In this document: piece by piece, positions 28,677-37,843 of the stretch
Position numbering within the stretch: the stretch's first letter is position 1
How the letters are laid out: each line of letters starts with the position of its first letter
Assembly: GCF_009728735.1 (NCBI RefSeq)
Contig: NZ_CP024638.1
Location: 62,001 to 126,000, forward strand
Source: Pantoea phytobeneficialis
Lineage (GTDB): Bacteria > Pseudomonadota > Gammaproteobacteria > Enterobacterales > Enterobacteriaceae
Reading direction: 5' to 3'
Length of the DNA: 64,000 nt
Position numbers and translations under genes: made by a program
The notes under the pieces: generated by a model
What the model saw: the letters and a program-made list of their open reading frames with translations, nothing else
The model's database searches: none
What the model was told of the DNA's origin: nothing

Positions 28677-29563
28677 CGGCTGATTTCACCGCCATATCCG
28701 GTTACCTTCAGTACATCTCCGATCATTTCCACCACGGCAAATGGCGCGGCCTCTGCGCCATCCAACAGCCCTTGCAGGGTAAAAAATTCAGTATCGCCGA
28801 TACGCGCATAGCCGCCGCGATGATCATGTCCCGCAAAACAGGCACGTACCCGGTAACGGCAAAATAGCGCCGCCAATTGGGGACCATTCCACAGAATATG
28901 CGTGGTATGCGGTGCCAGCGGATAGTGACCAAATACGATCACCCGCTCATCGCTCGCCTGCGCCTGCTGCAACTGCTGTTCTATCCATTGCCACTGCTGG
29001 CTGCCTACCCCGCCATTCCACGGTTGTGCCTGCGGCTGCTGGTTTGTCACCAGTTCTGCCAGCATGGCTTCAGCCTGCTGACGTTCGGCACCGCTGCAAT
29101 ACAGACTGATATCGTTACCGTCATACACCACAAAACGCCAGCCTGGCAGGCGGAAGCTGTAATAACTTTTTGGCAGCGGAACATCGGCCAGACGGTCAAC
29201 CAGGCTGAGTGCATCATGGTTACCCATCACCACCGCATGCGGGTGTTGCAGGCGCTGATAAATCGGCAGCAGCGCGGCATAATCTCCCCAGTGACGATCA
29301 ACCAGATCCCCAAGCGTTACGACAAAATCCAGCGGCTGCTGGTTCAGTTGCCCGATGATCGGCGGCAACTTGTGTAATGCATGGCGGTAGTAGCGGTTTT
29401 TCTCATGATCCGCCTCGATATCGGCGTACTGTGGGTCCGCCAGCAGGCCAAAGCGCAAGACCGGATTGAGTAAACCAGGGCGTAAAGTCGGCAATTGATA
29501 AAACTGACTGACATCGCCCAATAAGCTGCGCTGCTGTGCGGTTAACGGCTGAACAAATGACAT
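28673..29563 (-). CDS. Calcineurin-like metallophosphoesterase, ADPRM-like
   Basis: The 296-residue enzyme has all metal-binding blocks: FGLLADPQYAD (Asp43), VVTLGDLVDR, VVMGNHDALS, VFGHYPLAPH and CFAGHDHRGG. The combination DPQYAD plus YYRHALHKLPPII resembles the manganese-dependent ADP-ribose/CDP-alcohol diphosphatases. No signal peptide is present, so it is cytoplasmic. As the last gene behind a Ugp-like importer it may cleave the imported phosphodiester or diphosphate, much as UgpQ does in E. coli; this is inference from position. Confidence 0.8.
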   Translation of the reverse strand: MSFVQPLTAQQRSLLGDVSQFYQLPTLRPGLLNPVLRFGLLADPQYADIEADHEKNRYYRHALHKLPPIIGQLNQQPLDFVVTLGDLVDRHWGDYAALLPIYQRLQHPHAVVMGNHDALSLVDRLADVPLPKSYYSFRLPGWRFVVYDGNDISLYCSGAERQQAEAMLAELVTNQQPQAQPWNGGVGSQQWQWIEQQLQQAQASDERVIVFGHYPLAPHTTHILWNGPQLAALFCRYRVRACFAGHDHRGGYARIGDTEFFTLQGLLDGAEAAPFAVVEMIGDVLKVTGYGGEISR

Positions 29564-29575
29564 GAAGATTGCTCC

Positions 29576-30370
29576 TTAACGAATACCGGCACGCATAAAT
29601 GACTGAATAAATTGACGCTGGAACAGGAAAAACAGCAGCAACAGCGGCAAGGTGGTCATCAGGGTGGCGGCACCAATTAATGCCCACTGCACCCCCTGCT
29701 CCGGGGCGGAAAACAGTTGCAGCCCTACCGTTAATGGTCGTACCTGCACGGAATCGGTAATCACCAGCGGCCAGAGAAAATCATTCCAGTGAAAACTGAT
29801 CGACACCAGCGCAAAAGCTACGTAAATCGGTTTCGCCAGCGGTATATAGATTTTGCGCAGGATATAAAAACGGCTGGCCCCTTCGATAATTGCCGCCTCT
29901 TCCAGCACCAGCGGAATACTTTTGAACGCCTGACGCAGCAGGAATATCGCAAAGGCCGAAGCAAAATAGGGCAGCGCAATGCCGGTCAGGCTATCGCGTA
30001 ATCCAAGCGCGCCAATCGTTTTGTAATTATTCAGGATCAGCACATCGGGGCTGATCATTAATTGCAGCAGGATAAGCGCAAACAATATGCCGGAATATTT
30101 CATGCGAAAGCGCACTAACGCGTAAGCCGCTATAGTAGCTAAAACCAACTGCACGACCACGATCATCACAACCAGCAAGCTGGTGTTAATAAAATAACGC
30201 CCGAATGGCGCGGCATGCCAGGCGTTGACGAAGTTTTGTAGCGTCAGTGGCGCAAACAGCGAAAAACTGCCCTGCTCCGCCGCCGGATGGATCGCCACCC
30301 ACAATGCCACCAGAATGGGTAAAAACCACAGCAGCGCCGCCAGCCAAATCACCAGGTTGAGCAATCTCAT
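29576..30370 (-). CDS. ABC transporter permease, UgpE/MalG type
   Basis: The 264-residue inner-membrane permease has six membrane segments and the EAA loop EEAAIIEGASRFYILRKIYIPLAKPI. The C-terminal membrane part ends RQFIQSFMRAGIR, typical of UgpE-type subunits. It follows the UgpA-type gene with a four-base overlap. Confidence 0.88.
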   Translation of the reverse strand: MRLLNLVIWLAALLWFLPILVALWVAIHPAAEQGSFSLFAPLTLQNFVNAWHAAPFGRYFINTSLLVVMIVVVQLVLATIAAYALVRFRMKYSGILFALILLQLMISPDVLILNNYKTIGALGLRDSLTGIALPYFASAFAIFLLRQAFKSIPLVLEEAAIIEGASRFYILRKIYIPLAKPIYVAFALVSISFHWNDFLWPLVITDSVQVRPLTVGLQLFSAPEQGVQWALIGAATLMTTLPLLLLFFLFQRQFIQSFMRAGIR

Positions 30371-31278
30371 TGATAATGCGCTCGCTTATCCAGCAGGTTA
30401 AATTTAATCAGGGCAATGCTGGCTAGGATAACCAGCAATACCACCGTCATCGCGGCAGCAGCGGGCATATCCCAGTAGCTGAATGCGGTGCGATAAATAT
30501 AGAACAGCAACAGACTGCTGCTGTTATCCGGACCGCCATTGGTCATGGCAATCACCTGATCAACGATACGGAAGGCGTTCATCGACGCATTGATCAGCAC
30601 AAAGAGCGTGGTGGGCATCAGTAGCGGCCACTGCACGCGCCGGAAGAAATAACTGCGCGATGCGCCTTCTATGGTGGCCGCTTCACTCAGACGTGGATCG
30701 ATTTGCTGCAACGCCGCGAGGTAGAAAATCATAAAAAATCCCGCCTCACGCCACACCGACACCGCCATCAGACAATACAGGGCACTCCCCGGCTCCCCCA
30801 GCCAGTTGACGGCGGGTAACGAGAACAGCGCCAACAGTTTGTTCAGCAAGCCAAGCTGCGGCGTGTAGAAAAACAGCCACAGATTGGCGATGGCGATCAT
30901 CGGCAGCAGCGACGGAATAAAGAAGGCTGCACGCACCAGCGCGTTACCTCGCAGATGGCGGTTGACCGCCAGCGCCATCATCAATGACAGCGCTACCGCC
31001 AGCGGAATGGTGATCAACGCATACAGCAGGTTATTCCACAGCGAGCGGATAAATACATCGTCATCCAGCAACGCCAGATAGTTATCCAGCCCGACAAAGC
31101 GGGCCGGATGACCATTGCGTGCGGCACTGAACACGCTCTCCCACAGCGTCGCCAGCGCCGGATAATGGGTAAACAGCAGCAAAAAGCCCAGCGCCGGTAA
31201 TATCAGTAAGTAGCCATACAGTTGAAGTGACCAGAACCGGGGGCGGCTGACCGCCACTGTTGGGAGGAGCGTGCTCAT
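30367..31278 (-). CDS. ABC transporter permease, UgpA/MalF type
   Basis: The 303-residue permease has family features: an N-terminal segment with LLILPALGFLLLFTHYPALATLWESVF, the EAA loop SEAATIEGASRSYFFRRVQWPLL, and ALAVNRHLRGNALVRAAFFIPSLLPM. Together with the next gene it forms the channel. Its start touches the stop of the binding-protein gene (one-base overlap). Confidence 0.88.
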   Translation of the reverse strand: MSTLLPTVAVSRPRFWSLQLYGYLLILPALGFLLLFTHYPALATLWESVFSAARNGHPARFVGLDNYLALLDDDVFIRSLWNNLLYALITIPLAVALSLMMALAVNRHLRGNALVRAAFFIPSLLPMIAIANLWLFFYTPQLGLLNKLLALFSLPAVNWLGEPGSALYCLMAVSVWREAGFFMIFYLAALQQIDPRLSEAATIEGASRSYFFRRVQWPLLMPTTLFVLINASMNAFRIVDQVIAMTNGGPDNSSSLLLFYIYRTAFSYWDMPAAAAMTVVLLVILASIALIKFNLLDKRAHYQ

Positions 31279-32555
31279 TATTGATACGCTTTTAACAGAC
31301 GGTCGGCCTGTTTCTGCGCTGATTCCAGCGCCTCAGCCGGTGTTTTTGTCTGCGTCACCGCCGCCTCGATCGCGTGGTTCAGCGCTTCCTGGATCTGCAC
31401 GCTGTTATAGGTCGAGAGTTCCGGCTGCGCGTACTTAAGCTGTTCGCGAGCGACCAGCGCCTGCGGCACATCCTTAACATAATCTTTCATCACGCTGGTA
31501 TCCCAGGCGGCGGGCGACGTGGCAACGTAGCCGGTGGCGATACTCCAGCGAGCAGCCTGTTCCGGTGCAGACACCCAGCGGATAAATTCCATCGCGGCTT
31601 TTTGCTGTTCCGGTGAGGCATTTTTAAACACGTAGAGGTTGCCGCCCCCTGTCGGACTGCCACGCTGGGTTTTCTCCGGCAACATTGCCACACCGAACGG
31701 AAACTTCGCGTTTTCACGCACCACAGTCAGATTGCCGGTGGTGGTGACCATCATCGCGGTTTTGCCGCTGATAAAATCCTGCGGCGTGGTGCCCCAGGCG
31801 ATGGCGCCTTGCGGTGACACGTTTTCTTTCTGTCCGAGATCGGTCAACCATTGCAACGTGGCAATATTGCCGGGGGTATTGAAATGCACCGCCGTGCCCT
31901 TACCGTTATCCAGACGACCGCCGTTAGTGGCAGACAACCCCTGGAAGTTCCAGTAGCCGTTGGGCGTTGACGGGATCTCAATCCCCCACTGGCTGACGCC
32001 GTTGTTATCTTTGATCACCAGCTTCTTACCGAAATCGACTACCTGCTGCCAGGTGGCTGGCGGCGTATTGGCGTCCAGTCCGGCTTTTGCAAACGCTTGT
32101 TTATTCCAGTACATCACCACCGTGGAGCGCTGGAACGGGATCCCCCAGACTTTACCGTCGATACGACGCAGAAAGGCTGGATAGAATCCGTCGATCCATT
32201 GCTTTCCTTCGGCATCATTCGCCAGATCGCTGGCAGCAACGATAGCGCCAGCATCAATCAACGAATACGCCTCAATATCGCCAATCACCGCCATCTGCGG
32301 CGCATTGCCGCCGCGAAAAGCGGTGAGCGCTTTGGTGACGGTGGTGGCGTAATCCCCGGTATAAACCGGCTGAATGCTGACCTCAGGGTGCACTTTTTCA
32401 AAGTCAGCCACCAGGGCATCTACGGTGTGGCTTACCTTTCCCCCAACCGCAATCGGGTAGTACATCTGCAATGTAACCGGTTCGGCGGCCAGTGCTGCTG
32501 AGGATGCGCAAAGTAATAAAGCTGAAGCGAGGCGTATGTGACGAAGTGCAGACAT
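31278..32555 (-). CDS. ABC transporter binding protein, UgpB-like
   Basis: The 425-residue family 1 solute-binding protein has a signal peptide cleaved after ASSAALA. The mature protein starts EPVTLQMYYPIAVGGKVSHTVDALVADF and has the UgpB-type pattern of AFRGGNAPQMAVIGD, VMYWNKQAFAKAGLD, PATWQQVVD and GGGNLYVFKNASPEQQKAAMEFI. Glycerol-3-phosphate or a glycerophosphodiester is the likely class of ligand; the exact ligand cannot be inferred. Confidence 0.87.
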   Translation of the reverse strand: MSALRHIRLASALLLCASSAALAAEPVTLQMYYPIAVGGKVSHTVDALVADFEKVHPEVSIQPVYTGDYATTVTKALTAFRGGNAPQMAVIGDIEAYSLIDAGAIVAASDLANDAEGKQWIDGFYPAFLRRIDGKVWGIPFQRSTVVMYWNKQAFAKAGLDANTPPATWQQVVDFGKKLVIKDNNGVSQWGIEIPSTPNGYWNFQGLSATNGGRLDNGKGTAVHFNTPGNIATLQWLTDLGQKENVSPQGAIAWGTTPQDFISGKTAMMVTTTGNLTVVRENAKFPFGVAMLPEKTQRGSPTGGGNLYVFKNASPEQQKAAMEFIRWVSAPEQAARWSIATGYVATSPAAWDTSVMKDYVKDVPQALVAREQLKYAQPELSTYNSVQIQEALNHAIEAAVTQTKTPAEALESAQKQADRLLKAYQ

Positions 32556-32582
32556 GATTTTTCCCTGATCGAAAGATGAAGG

Positions 32583-33686
32583 TTAAACAGCGTATTTTTT
32601 TTCGCATGAATAGAGCGTTTGCTCAGCCAGCCAACAGCGCTTTCCGCTGTGACTGGCAAACAAATATTGTTGCGAGGGAGACCATTGCAGCCCGACCAGA
32701 CTGCCTTCCTCAAAGCGTTGCATGCCAGGCACCTTGACGGTGAGCGCGTCAGTGACGTTCGCCAGTGCACACACCAGCAGGGTGTCAGCCCCCATATATT
32801 CGTAGCTGATGACGTGGGCGGTCAGTTGTGCGTTATTCGGCTCGACCAGGGTGATATCTTCCGCTCGTAATCCCAGACTCAACGCGGATTCATCAGGATC
32901 GATCACGATCGGTGCCACCATGCGGCTGAGATAGTGCGCACTGCCCCGACAATGCAGCGGCAGAATATTCATCGGCGGGGCACCAATAAATTGTGCAGCG
33001 AAAATGCTGGCAGGATTGTTGTAGAGGTCATCTGGCGTGGCGTGCTGCTCGATGCGGCCGTCATTCAGCAAAATGATGCTGTCGGCCATGCTCATGGCTT
33101 CGGTCTGGTCGTGGGTAACGTATAACATGGTCAGACCGAGTTTCTTCTGCAAGGCACGGATCTCACGCCGCATACTCTGGCGTAGTTTGGCGTCCAGATT
33201 CGACAGCGGTTCGTCCATCAGACACAGACGGTGTCTGGCGATCACCGCCCTGCCGAGCGCCACACGCTGTTGCTGACCTCCAGAGAGTTGAGAGGGTTGG
33301 CGATCCAACAGTTTCTCCAACTCCATCAGCTTGCTGACTTCAGCCAGACGCGCGGCAAACGTCTGTTTATCCTCACCACGCGCTTTCAGACCGAACAACA
33401 GGTTTTCGCGCACGCTGAGGTGGGGAAACAGGGCATAAGACTGGAACACCATCGAGAGTTGGCGCTGTGACGGCGGCAGATGACTCATCGCATTGTCGCG
33501 ACAGTAAATTTCACCCTGGTCGGCGTTTTCCAGCCCGGCAATGGTGCGCCGTAAGGTTGATTTACCGCAGCCGGACGGTCCCAGCAGTGCGACAAAAGTC
33601 CCTTCTTCCGCGGCAAAACTGATGTCGTTCAGGGCAACTTTATCGCCCCAGGCTTTGGTGATGTGTTGAAGAGAAAGGTAGCTCAT
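32583..33686 (-). CDS. ABC transporter ATPase, UgpC/MalK type
   Basis: The 367-residue ATPase has Walker A GPSGCGKST near residue 36, signature LSGGQQQRVALGRAV, Walker B CLMDEPLSNLDAKLR, switch His in TMLYVTHDQTEAM, and a C-terminal TOBE regulatory region (LGLRAEDITLVEPNNAQL). It is the first gene of the operon, unlike E. coli ugpBAECQ where the ATPase comes fourth. Confidence 0.9.
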   Translation of the reverse strand: MSYLSLQHITKAWGDKVALNDISFAAEEGTFVALLGPSGCGKSTLRRTIAGLENADQGEIYCRDNAMSHLPPSQRQLSMVFQSYALFPHLSVRENLLFGLKARGEDKQTFAARLAEVSKLMELEKLLDRQPSQLSGGQQQRVALGRAVIARHRLCLMDEPLSNLDAKLRQSMRREIRALQKKLGLTMLYVTHDQTEAMSMADSIILLNDGRIEQHATPDDLYNNPASIFAAQFIGAPPMNILPLHCRGSAHYLSRMVAPIVIDPDESALSLGLRAEDITLVEPNNAQLTAHVISYEYMGADTLLVCALANVTDALTVKVPGMQRFEEGSLVGLQWSPSQQYLFASHSGKRCWLAEQTLYSCEKKYAV

Positions 33687-33829
33687 GCGCCCTCTGGCCC
33701 GGAATCAGAATGGCGGTAACTTAGCTGGGGAGAGTGAAGGAATTATTTAAGTTGAGTGACGTTTAGATGATGGCAGGGTGATCCGGGTGCCGCATTAACA
33801 CCAATTTATTGTCCGAACGATAACTCGTA

Positions 33830-33847
33830 CTGTCATAAAATTTGACC
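33830..33847 (+). promoter_or_regulatory. Candidate Pho box
   Basis: CTGTCATAAAATTTGACC contains CTGTCAT and TTTGACC starting exactly 11 bases apart, the spacing of PhoB half-sites. The orientation points rightward, toward the small gene at 34038, not toward the Ugp-like operon on the other strand. The rest of the 33687-34037 gap is AT-rich without other recognised signals. Confidence 0.5.
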
Positions 33848-34037
33848 CATATAAATTTCGTATAACATTATTCTGAAAATGTTGTTTCAGCTGATTATTC
33901 CATATCATAACTTTCAATGGGTTGCATCATCTTGTAACGAAACGTAATAAGCGCTCTTCCGAAAAAAATACAAAATAATTACACTTTTTCGGACCGGTAA
34001 GAGATGCTGCCTTCCCGATCACACAGAGATAATAACA

Positions 34038-34298
34038 ATGAAAAACACCTACTACATCAGCATCTCCAAAACCAATGATAATCATATCCTGCATAACGCT
34101 ACCTGCCGAATTTATGCGGAAAATAAAGAGGATATGATTCTGATTGGTCGTTACGAGCAACTTGTGATTGCACTGGGCGTTTCTCGCAATAACTTCAGAA
34201 AAGTCACACCCTGCCCGCAATGCGTCCTGAAACGTCGGTTGTATAACTTTTCACGACCACGGCAGGAACCTGTCCCGGTGCGCCATTTCCCGGATTAA
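34038..34298 (+). CDS. Unknown 86-residue protein with Cys/His motif
   Basis: The small basic protein has a potential metal knot: His and Cys in HILHNATC and a CPQC pair near residue 67. It has a Tyr/Ile-rich start (MKNTYYISISKTNDNHILH) and a basic tail (KRRLYNFSRPRQEPVPVRHFPD). No signal peptide is present. It stands alone behind a candidate Pho box. No family is recognised. Confidence 0.55.
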   Translation: MKNTYYISISKTNDNHILHNATCRIYAENKEDMILIGRYEQLVIALGVSRNNFRKVTPCPQCVLKRRLYNFSRPRQEPVPVRHFPD

Positions 34299-34320
34299 TT
34301 ACCGGGCATGGCTGACAATC

Positions 34321-34378
34321 GTAGCGGTGCGATTTATCGCGTGATGATGCTAAAACGCGCGATAAATCGCGCCGCTAC
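34321..34378. repeat. REP-like palindrome pair, inverted
   Basis: Copies lie at 34321-34341 (one mismatch) and 34357-34378 (exact) in opposite orientation, between two convergent genes. This is the rightmost intact occurrence in the window. Confidence 0.75.
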
Positions 34379-34393
34379 ATGTCAGAGCCTTCC

Positions 34394-34840
34394 TCAATTG
34401 CCCCGCGTTTCCCGCCGCCAGGCATAGCTACAGGCGATAATCGCCAGCACTAACGCCGACGCTTTGACCAGCCATTCGGCGGTTATCACGCGCCTGAGCA
34501 TACTGAAATAACCTTCTGCATAAAGCGGCACATTGGCGATTTTCAATGCAAAAATATAGAGGACACCCAGGACGACAAGCTTACCGATAAACCAGCCAAC
34601 CGCTGGGACAAGCAGCCAGAGTTTGCGGTTGGCAATACGATTCCTCAGGCAAACGAAGCACAGCAGCGGTATCATTGCCGGGATTATCTGGATGCTGTTC
34701 ACCGCAATCAGTTGCACCCACGGCACGCCGAATTGTTGACGCATCTGCTACGACATGGCGATATCAACAGGTAACGCGCAATACAGCAGCAAAAAACAGA
34801 CAACACCCCATACCAGGGCAGCCCTTAACGCATTATTCAT
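34394..34840 (-). pseudogene. Small inner-membrane protein split by an in-frame TAG
   Basis: Reading leftward from an ATG at 34838-34840, the frame encodes a hydrophobic N-terminus (ALVWGVVCFLLLYCALPVDIAM) and then a TAG at 34748-34750. In the same frame it continues for 117 codons with three or four membrane segments (for example SIQIIPAMIPLLCFVCLRNR, LVLAIIACSYAWRRE). The shorter product starting at 34744 (MRQQFGVPW, 116 residues) might be made alone, but the loss of the first membrane segment suggests a nonsense mutation. The family is unknown. Confidence 0.55.
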
Positions 34841-34956
34841 CCTGGTTCACCTCACGAGATATGTTGCGTGTATCGAACAATGCATAACAGTAAAGTTATT
34901 TACCGCCATGAAATCTGATATTTTTCTGAGAGTTACCAGGAATTTTCTTTGAGCGA

Positions 34957-37299
34957 TTAGGTTTTTGCTACGCGGTGATCAGCCTGATTATTACAACACC
35001 CGTGACACCCCCCACATTCTGCGGTCGTGTTCTGTGGTGCGAGCGTAAACTGATGCGACGTCATGCGTTTACCCAGACGACGCATCACCATCAGGATGAC
35101 ACCATTCAGTGCGATCACGCTGACCACGCAAAGCGAACTGAAGCCTGGATGTGCAGCAAAACTCACGCTTTGATAAAACAGGGTAGCCAGCGACCAGGCA
35201 ATGTTTAATCCCCAGAAGAAGGAGAACAGCATCCAGTTGCGCCCTGCTTCACGGGCAATCGCCCCCATTACTGAGACGCAAGGCACGTAAAGCAGCACAA
35301 AAATCAGATAGCTGTAGGCAGCGAATCCATTACCAAATTTCGCACTCATCGCGCCCATCTGCCCGGCATCCATCACACCATCGCCTTTACTGGCCTCGAT
35401 GGGGTTTGACAAGGCGCTTAAACTGAAAGCCGCCGTCAGGCCATCGCGGGTTTGTGTCAGTGCGTCTTTGATTTCACTTAGCAGATTAAATTCGCGCGGG
35501 TCGAATTTCCCACTCTGAATATCTTCCCCGGTATAGAGACTGTTCAGCGTTCCTACCACCACTTCTTTTGCCATGATGCCAGTAACCAGCCCAACCGTGG
35601 CCTGCCAGTTATCTTGCGTGACGCCAATGGGTAGTAAGACTGGGGTAATCACTTTGCTGGCAGCAGCCAACGCCGAGTCATTGATGTTATCGACCATTCG
35701 GCCAGTTAATGAAAAACTACTCAACACGCCAATCAACATGCTGACCAGGATAATGACCCTGCCCGCCCGTACGATAAACATTTTCAGCCGCTGCCAGGTT
35801 TGCAAGAGCAGGCTTTTAAGATGGGGTCGGTGGTAAACCGGCAGTTCCATAATAAACGGCGAAGCCTCACCCCGTAACAACGAGTGCTTTAACACCAGGC
35901 CGGTGCCAATCGCTACCACCATACCCAGTACATACAACGAGAAGACCAGGCTGGCACTGTGCGTATCAAAAAAGGCAGCAGCAAATACGGCAAAAATTGC
36001 CAGACGCGCGCCACAAGACATAAAGGGGGCAATCAAGACCGTAATCAAACGTTCACGCGTGGTATCCAGGGTACGAGCGCCCATTACGGCAGGCACATTA
36101 CAGCCAAAACCGACAATCAACGGCACAAAGGATTTGCCGGGTAGCCCCAGCGATTGCATCAGACGGTCCATCACAAAGGCGGCGCGCGCCATATAGCCGG
36201 AATCCTCCAGGAACGACAGGAAAAGATACATCAGACCAATTTGTGGGATGATCGGCAGCACCGTGTTGATCCCGGCTCCGATGCCCTGAGCCAGAAAGGT
36301 TGTCAACCAGTCCGGGAAATGCCAGCTGTAACCCAGCCATTGCGTACCATGAATAAACAACGCCACCGAACCGGCATCAAAGATAGGTTGTAGCGCAGCG
36401 CCAATATTGATCGACAACACAAACATCAAATACATCACGGCGAGAAACACCGGAATGCCCGCCCAGCGGTGAAGAAGGATATTGTCGAGTCGCTCGGTAA
36501 AACGACTCGGGGTACTGTGCTGAATATTGCTGACGGCGGCGCATAGTCCGTTTATGGCACGGTAGCGTGCATCGGCGATTGACATTGCGGGGTCATCGCC
36601 GGCCTGTCGGGTGAGGTCAGCGAGGTGTGGCACCACTGCCGGACAGAGCGACTGACTATTGATATCGCCTTCCAGCAACTGCAATGCCAGCCAGAATTGT
36701 TTTTCTGCTGGAATATCAGACGGCATCCAGGCACATAAGCGCGGGATAACCGCATCGATCGCCGCCGGATAAATGACCTGCCTGACTGGCTGATGAGTCC
36801 GTTCGCTGTCAATCACCGCCTTCAGTTGGGCTATGCCTGCACCACGCGTCGAGGTGAGCGAAACCACCGGACAACCCAGTCGTTGTGATAGTGCGGCAAT
36901 ATCGATATCAATGTGCTGGCTGGCGGCAATATCCTGCATATTCAGCGCAATAATGCAGGGCACACCCAGTTCCAGCAGTTGGAAAGTGAGAAACAGATTG
37001 CTTTCGAGGTTGGATGCATCAACGACGTTAATTACCAGGTCAGCATCATCATTAAACAGGTACCGGCAGGCGATGCTTTCATCAATCGAGCTGTCGGCAG
37101 AGAGGGTGGTCAGCGAACGCGTTCCCGGCAGGTCAATCAGACGGACATCCGCCTGCGCGGTGAAAAACTGCCCCTCTTTACGTTCCACCGTGACACCTGC
37201 CCAGTTTCCCACACGTTGGCGTGCGCCGGTCAGCTGGTTGAATAAAGTTGTTTTGCCGGTGTTGGGATTGCCAATCAGTCCGATGGTGAGTTGTTTCAT
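34957..37299 (-). CDS. feoB: Ferrous iron transporter FeoB
   Basis: The 780-residue protein has an N-terminal GTPase domain with G1 GNPNTGKTT (10-18), G3 DLPG near 57 and G4 ALNMQD near 120, followed by a GDI helical region and about ten membrane segments with Gate motifs (GFGCNVPAVMGARTL, MSCGARLAIFAVF, YVPCVSVMGAIARE). The Cys-rich tail (ECGGCHGCCNN) is typical of enterobacterial FeoB. It imports Fe(II) under low oxygen. The start overlaps the feoA stop by four bases. No feoC follows. Confidence 0.96.
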   Translation of the reverse strand: MKQLTIGLIGNPNTGKTTLFNQLTGARQRVGNWAGVTVERKEGQFFTAQADVRLIDLPGTRSLTTLSADSSIDESIACRYLFNDDADLVINVVDASNLESNLFLTFQLLELGVPCIIALNMQDIAASQHIDIDIAALSQRLGCPVVSLTSTRGAGIAQLKAVIDSERTHQPVRQVIYPAAIDAVIPRLCAWMPSDIPAEKQFWLALQLLEGDINSQSLCPAVVPHLADLTRQAGDDPAMSIADARYRAINGLCAAVSNIQHSTPSRFTERLDNILLHRWAGIPVFLAVMYLMFVLSINIGAALQPIFDAGSVALFIHGTQWLGYSWHFPDWLTTFLAQGIGAGINTVLPIIPQIGLMYLFLSFLEDSGYMARAAFVMDRLMQSLGLPGKSFVPLIVGFGCNVPAVMGARTLDTTRERLITVLIAPFMSCGARLAIFAVFAAAFFDTHSASLVFSLYVLGMVVAIGTGLVLKHSLLRGEASPFIMELPVYHRPHLKSLLLQTWQRLKMFIVRAGRVIILVSMLIGVLSSFSLTGRMVDNINDSALAAASKVITPVLLPIGVTQDNWQATVGLVTGIMAKEVVVGTLNSLYTGEDIQSGKFDPREFNLLSEIKDALTQTRDGLTAAFSLSALSNPIEASKGDGVMDAGQMGAMSAKFGNGFAAYSYLIFVLLYVPCVSVMGAIAREAGRNWMLFSFFWGLNIAWSLATLFYQSVSFAAHPGFSSLCVVSVIALNGVILMVMRRLGKRMTSHQFTLAPQNTTAECGGCHGCCNNQADHRVAKT

Positions 37300-37523
37300 G
37301 ACACCACTTCCTCAAGCAACAGCGAGGCCAGATCACTGTGTCGTACCGCCAGGCTGACGCGACGGGTGCGAATTTGCACCGGATTCCCTAGCGGAGCGAC
37401 ACGGATAACCTCAATCAACGATCCAGGTAACATCCCCATGGTTAACAACTTCTGCCGCCAGTGTGGGTTTATCGCAGGTTGGTAACCCGCAATGCGCCAG
37501 GTGGTTTGCGTTTTTATCTGCAT
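37296..37523 (-). CDS. feoA: Ferrous iron transport accessory protein FeoA
   Basis: The 75-residue SH3-like protein has the FeoA pattern WRIAGYQPAINPHWRQKLLTMGMLPGSLIEVIRVAPLG split by a short turn, and RRVSLAVRHSDLASLLLEEV at the end. It is needed for FeoB activity. It is the first gene of feoAB with a Fur box 38 bases upstream. Confidence 0.95.
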   Translation of the reverse strand: MQIKTQTTWRIAGYQPAINPHWRQKLLTMGMLPGSLIEVIRVAPLGNPVQIRTRRVSLAVRHSDLASLLLEEVVS

Positions 37524-37560
37524 ATCATCAGCCAGTCCGGTAATCAGGAACGGCGATTAT

Positions 37561-37579
37561 ATAAATGATAAGCATTCCA
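37561..37579 (-). promoter_or_regulatory. Candidate Fur box of feoAB
   Basis: ATAAATGATAAGCATTCCA shares the core AATGATAAGCATT with the Fur consensus (12 of 19 positions by eye). It lies 38 bases before the feoA start. Confidence 0.55.
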
Positions 37580-37843
37580 CTTTTTTGATCTGAGACGTGA
37601 TCAGAGTGGGGAGCAGGGTTTTAATTTCAATAAATGTTAACGGCGAGCGTATTTGTGCGGATTTTCAGGTTTTCATCAGTCTATTGCCAGGCCGACGAGC
37701 TCACTAGGCGTCTGGCGGGATCTGCTATAAAGGCAAAAGGATGTTGTAATTATTATCAGAAACAGCCTCACCAACGCGTTGGTAAAACTAAGAATGGGTC
37801 ACGCAGCAGCGCCTTAAATAACGCTGCTGCGGAAATAATGCCG
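37580..37843. other. Non-coding stretch with a GC-rich hairpin
   Basis: Between feoA and the zinc-finger gene no credible gene is seen. CGCAGCAGCG at 37802 and CGCTGCTGCG at 37822 form a perfect 10-base stem with a 10-base AT loop; lacking a T run it is only a possible stop signal for the zinc-finger gene. Confidence 0.5.

Noticed and set aside
28256-28867. Plus-strand frame of 203 codons overlapping the TraX-like gene
   Set aside because: It is a different frame of the same strand with no membrane pattern or start site; the TraX-family frame is the real one.
33687-33830. Pho box in the correct orientation for the Ugp-like operon
   Set aside because: The best candidate on that strand lacks the 11-base repeat spacing; only the rightward site is convincing.
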